Shown one piece after another: positions 23,741-24,714 of a stretch of 24,714 bases of DNA; position 1 is the stretch's first letter, and each line of letters starts with the position of its first letter. A model generated the notes under the pieces. That model saw nothing but the letters and a program-made list of their open reading frames with translations, made no database searches and was not told the DNA's origin. Source of the DNA: Bacteroidales bacterium. GTDB taxonomy: Bacteria; Bacteroidota; Bacteroidia; Bacteroidales; UBA4181. The DNA lies in NCBI GenBank assembly GCA_031287245.1, contig JAITTD010000010.1, positions 1 to 24,714 of the forward strand, in the 5' to 3' direction. A program made the position numbers and the translations under genes.

Positions 23741-24714
23741 ATGATGAAACAAAATGTATTTGAAATATATACCATTATCTTAATTCGATGGAAGCAAATC
23801 TATCGGGCAATAGTGCAATTAGGCGCTCTTCGTTTAGTTTTTCTATTAGCATTGTGTCTGTTGGTGTTGATAACAATCAATATATTATCAAAACAAATTC
23901 AATATTCAGCGCTTCTGACCATTGTTTGGACATTTTTAATTCTCTCAATACATAAGAAACGTTCAGACAAAATTTTCCTTCAGGTCAATATGAATTACGA
24001 CAAACTCATCTTTAGTATCGAGTATTTTCTTTTATCAATCCCTTTTATCATTTGCTTGGCATTGCGTCAACAGTGGGTATTGATTCTGTTTCTTGCCCTT
24101 TTTTGTTTCGGAACTGGTTTTTTTGTTAATGTGAATCGAAAAAAACAAAAAACACTCAATACCCGCTTGCAACAATATATACCGTTCAGAATGTATGAAT
24201 GGAAAGCCGGTATGAGACAATATTTTTTTATCTTGGTCGTTGTTTGGTCATTAGGGCTTGGTACTGCATTCTTTGTGGCAAGTATTCCTGTTGCTATATT
24301 CATTATGGGAATGGTGATATGTGATTTTTATAAAACGGATGAATCTTGGCAAATGTTACTCTCATACCAAAAAAAGACTGCTAACTTGTTGCTTTACAAA
24401 ATAAAACAACACATTTTATTGTATTTTATTTTCAATTTACCTTTGATTATTTCATTCCTTATTTTTCATGTTGAACTTTGGTATATTATTGTTGTTGAGT
24501 TTGTTATTTTATTATCCATACATCTTTATTGCATTGTGTTAAAATATGCTCTTTATTCACTAAATCAGGCAAGTATATTGAAAGAGATTTTTGTGATTTT
24601 AGGTATATTTATTGGATTATTTCCTTTTTCAACACCGGTATTATGGTTATTTTCGATTTTTTTATTCTTGAAGGCTCAAACAAATCTATATCCCTATTTG
24701 AATGATTACTGTTA
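23741..24714 (+). CDS. Multi-spanning membrane protein, C-terminally truncated by the window edge
   Basis: An open frame from ATG 23741 (a second ATG at 23744) through the window end, 324 codons without a stop. It begins right after the TAG of the upstream gene. The product, MMKQNVFEIYTIILIRWKQIYR onward, has about eight or nine hydrophobic spans separated by short basic loops (such as HKKRSDKIFLQVNMNYDK, NVNRKKQKTLNTRLQQ). Layout and opening resemble permease subunits of Bacteroidota ABC exporters (ABC-2/DUF5687-like), but no motif proves this. An ATPase gene just downstream would be expected if so. Base composition is markedly AT-rich (poly-Leu/Ile/Phe coding), like the flanking gene. Confidence 0.7.
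   Translation, partial: MMKQNVFEIYTIILIRWKQIYRAIVQLGALRLVFLLALCLLVLITINILSKQIQYSALLTIVWTFLILSIHKKRSDKIFLQVNMNYDKLIFSIEYFLLSIPFIICLALRQQWVLILFLALFCFGTGFFVNVNRKKQKTLNTRLQQYIPFRMYEWKAGMRQYFFILVVVWSLGLGTAFFVASIPVAIFIMGMVICDFYKTDESWQMLLSYQKKTANLLLYKIKQHILLYFIFNLPLIISFLIFHVELWYIIVVEFVILLSIHLYCIVLKYALYSLNQASILKEIFVILGIFIGLFPFSTPVLWLFSIFLFLKAQTNLYPYLNDYC

Overview
The window looks like a chromosomal segment of a Bacteroidota bacterium, most likely order Bacteroidales. Four kinds of evidence support this. Eleven upstream regions carry the phylum-specific -7 promoter element TAnnTTTG, and starts are preceded by A/T-rich sequence rather than Shine-Dalgarno motifs. A GldA-like ABC ATPase is present. One secreted protease ends in a type IX secretion (T9SS) sorting domain. 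There is also a YfiR-like/TonB-dependent receptor pair and a ferredoxin-dependent 2-oxoacid oxidoreductase of the KorAB type, usual in anaerobes. Intergenic DNA is strongly AT-rich and several genes start with GTG or TTG.

Layout. 1-99 (-): 5' end of a PD-(D/E)XK nuclease-family transposase. 212-2800: large secreted lamin-tail protein. 2997-3269: HU. 3377-4297: GldA-like ATPase. 4294-5882 (-): two unrecognised exported proteins in one operon. 6069-7838: membrane hybrid sensor whose kinase part looks catalytically dead. 7884-10037: trypsin-like T9SS cargo protease, translationally coupled to a YhcC-type radical SAM gene (10034-10960). 10941-11220: a heptanucleotide repeat array that reverses orientation in the middle. 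11304-14071: YfiR-like protein and TonB-dependent receptor. 14183-15227: tiny lipoprotein and an exported, probably outer-membrane, protein. 15303-15497: tRNA-Gly(GCC) and tRNA-Leu(UAA), followed by a palindromic element. 15695-19298: korA, korB, folA. 19379-21352: exbB-exbD-tonB. 21550-22893: MutS-like ATPase. 22943-24714: an exported carboxypeptidase-regulatory-like protein and a multi-spanning membrane protein that runs off the window end.

How the genes relate. Much of the window concerns the envelope: the ExbB-ExbD-TonB motor would energise outer-membrane receptors such as the one at 11918, and the T9SS cargo protease and lamin-tail protein are exported. KorAB would link 2-oxoglutarate metabolism to ferredoxin reduction, and folA rides on the same transcript. 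I do not see a defence island, CRISPR array or complete mobile element.

The items most worth a second look are the strand-switching heptad array that also encodes the end of the radical SAM protein, the pseudo-kinase fused to an intact receiver domain, and the partial 3'-end membrane protein next to a secreted beta-domain protein.
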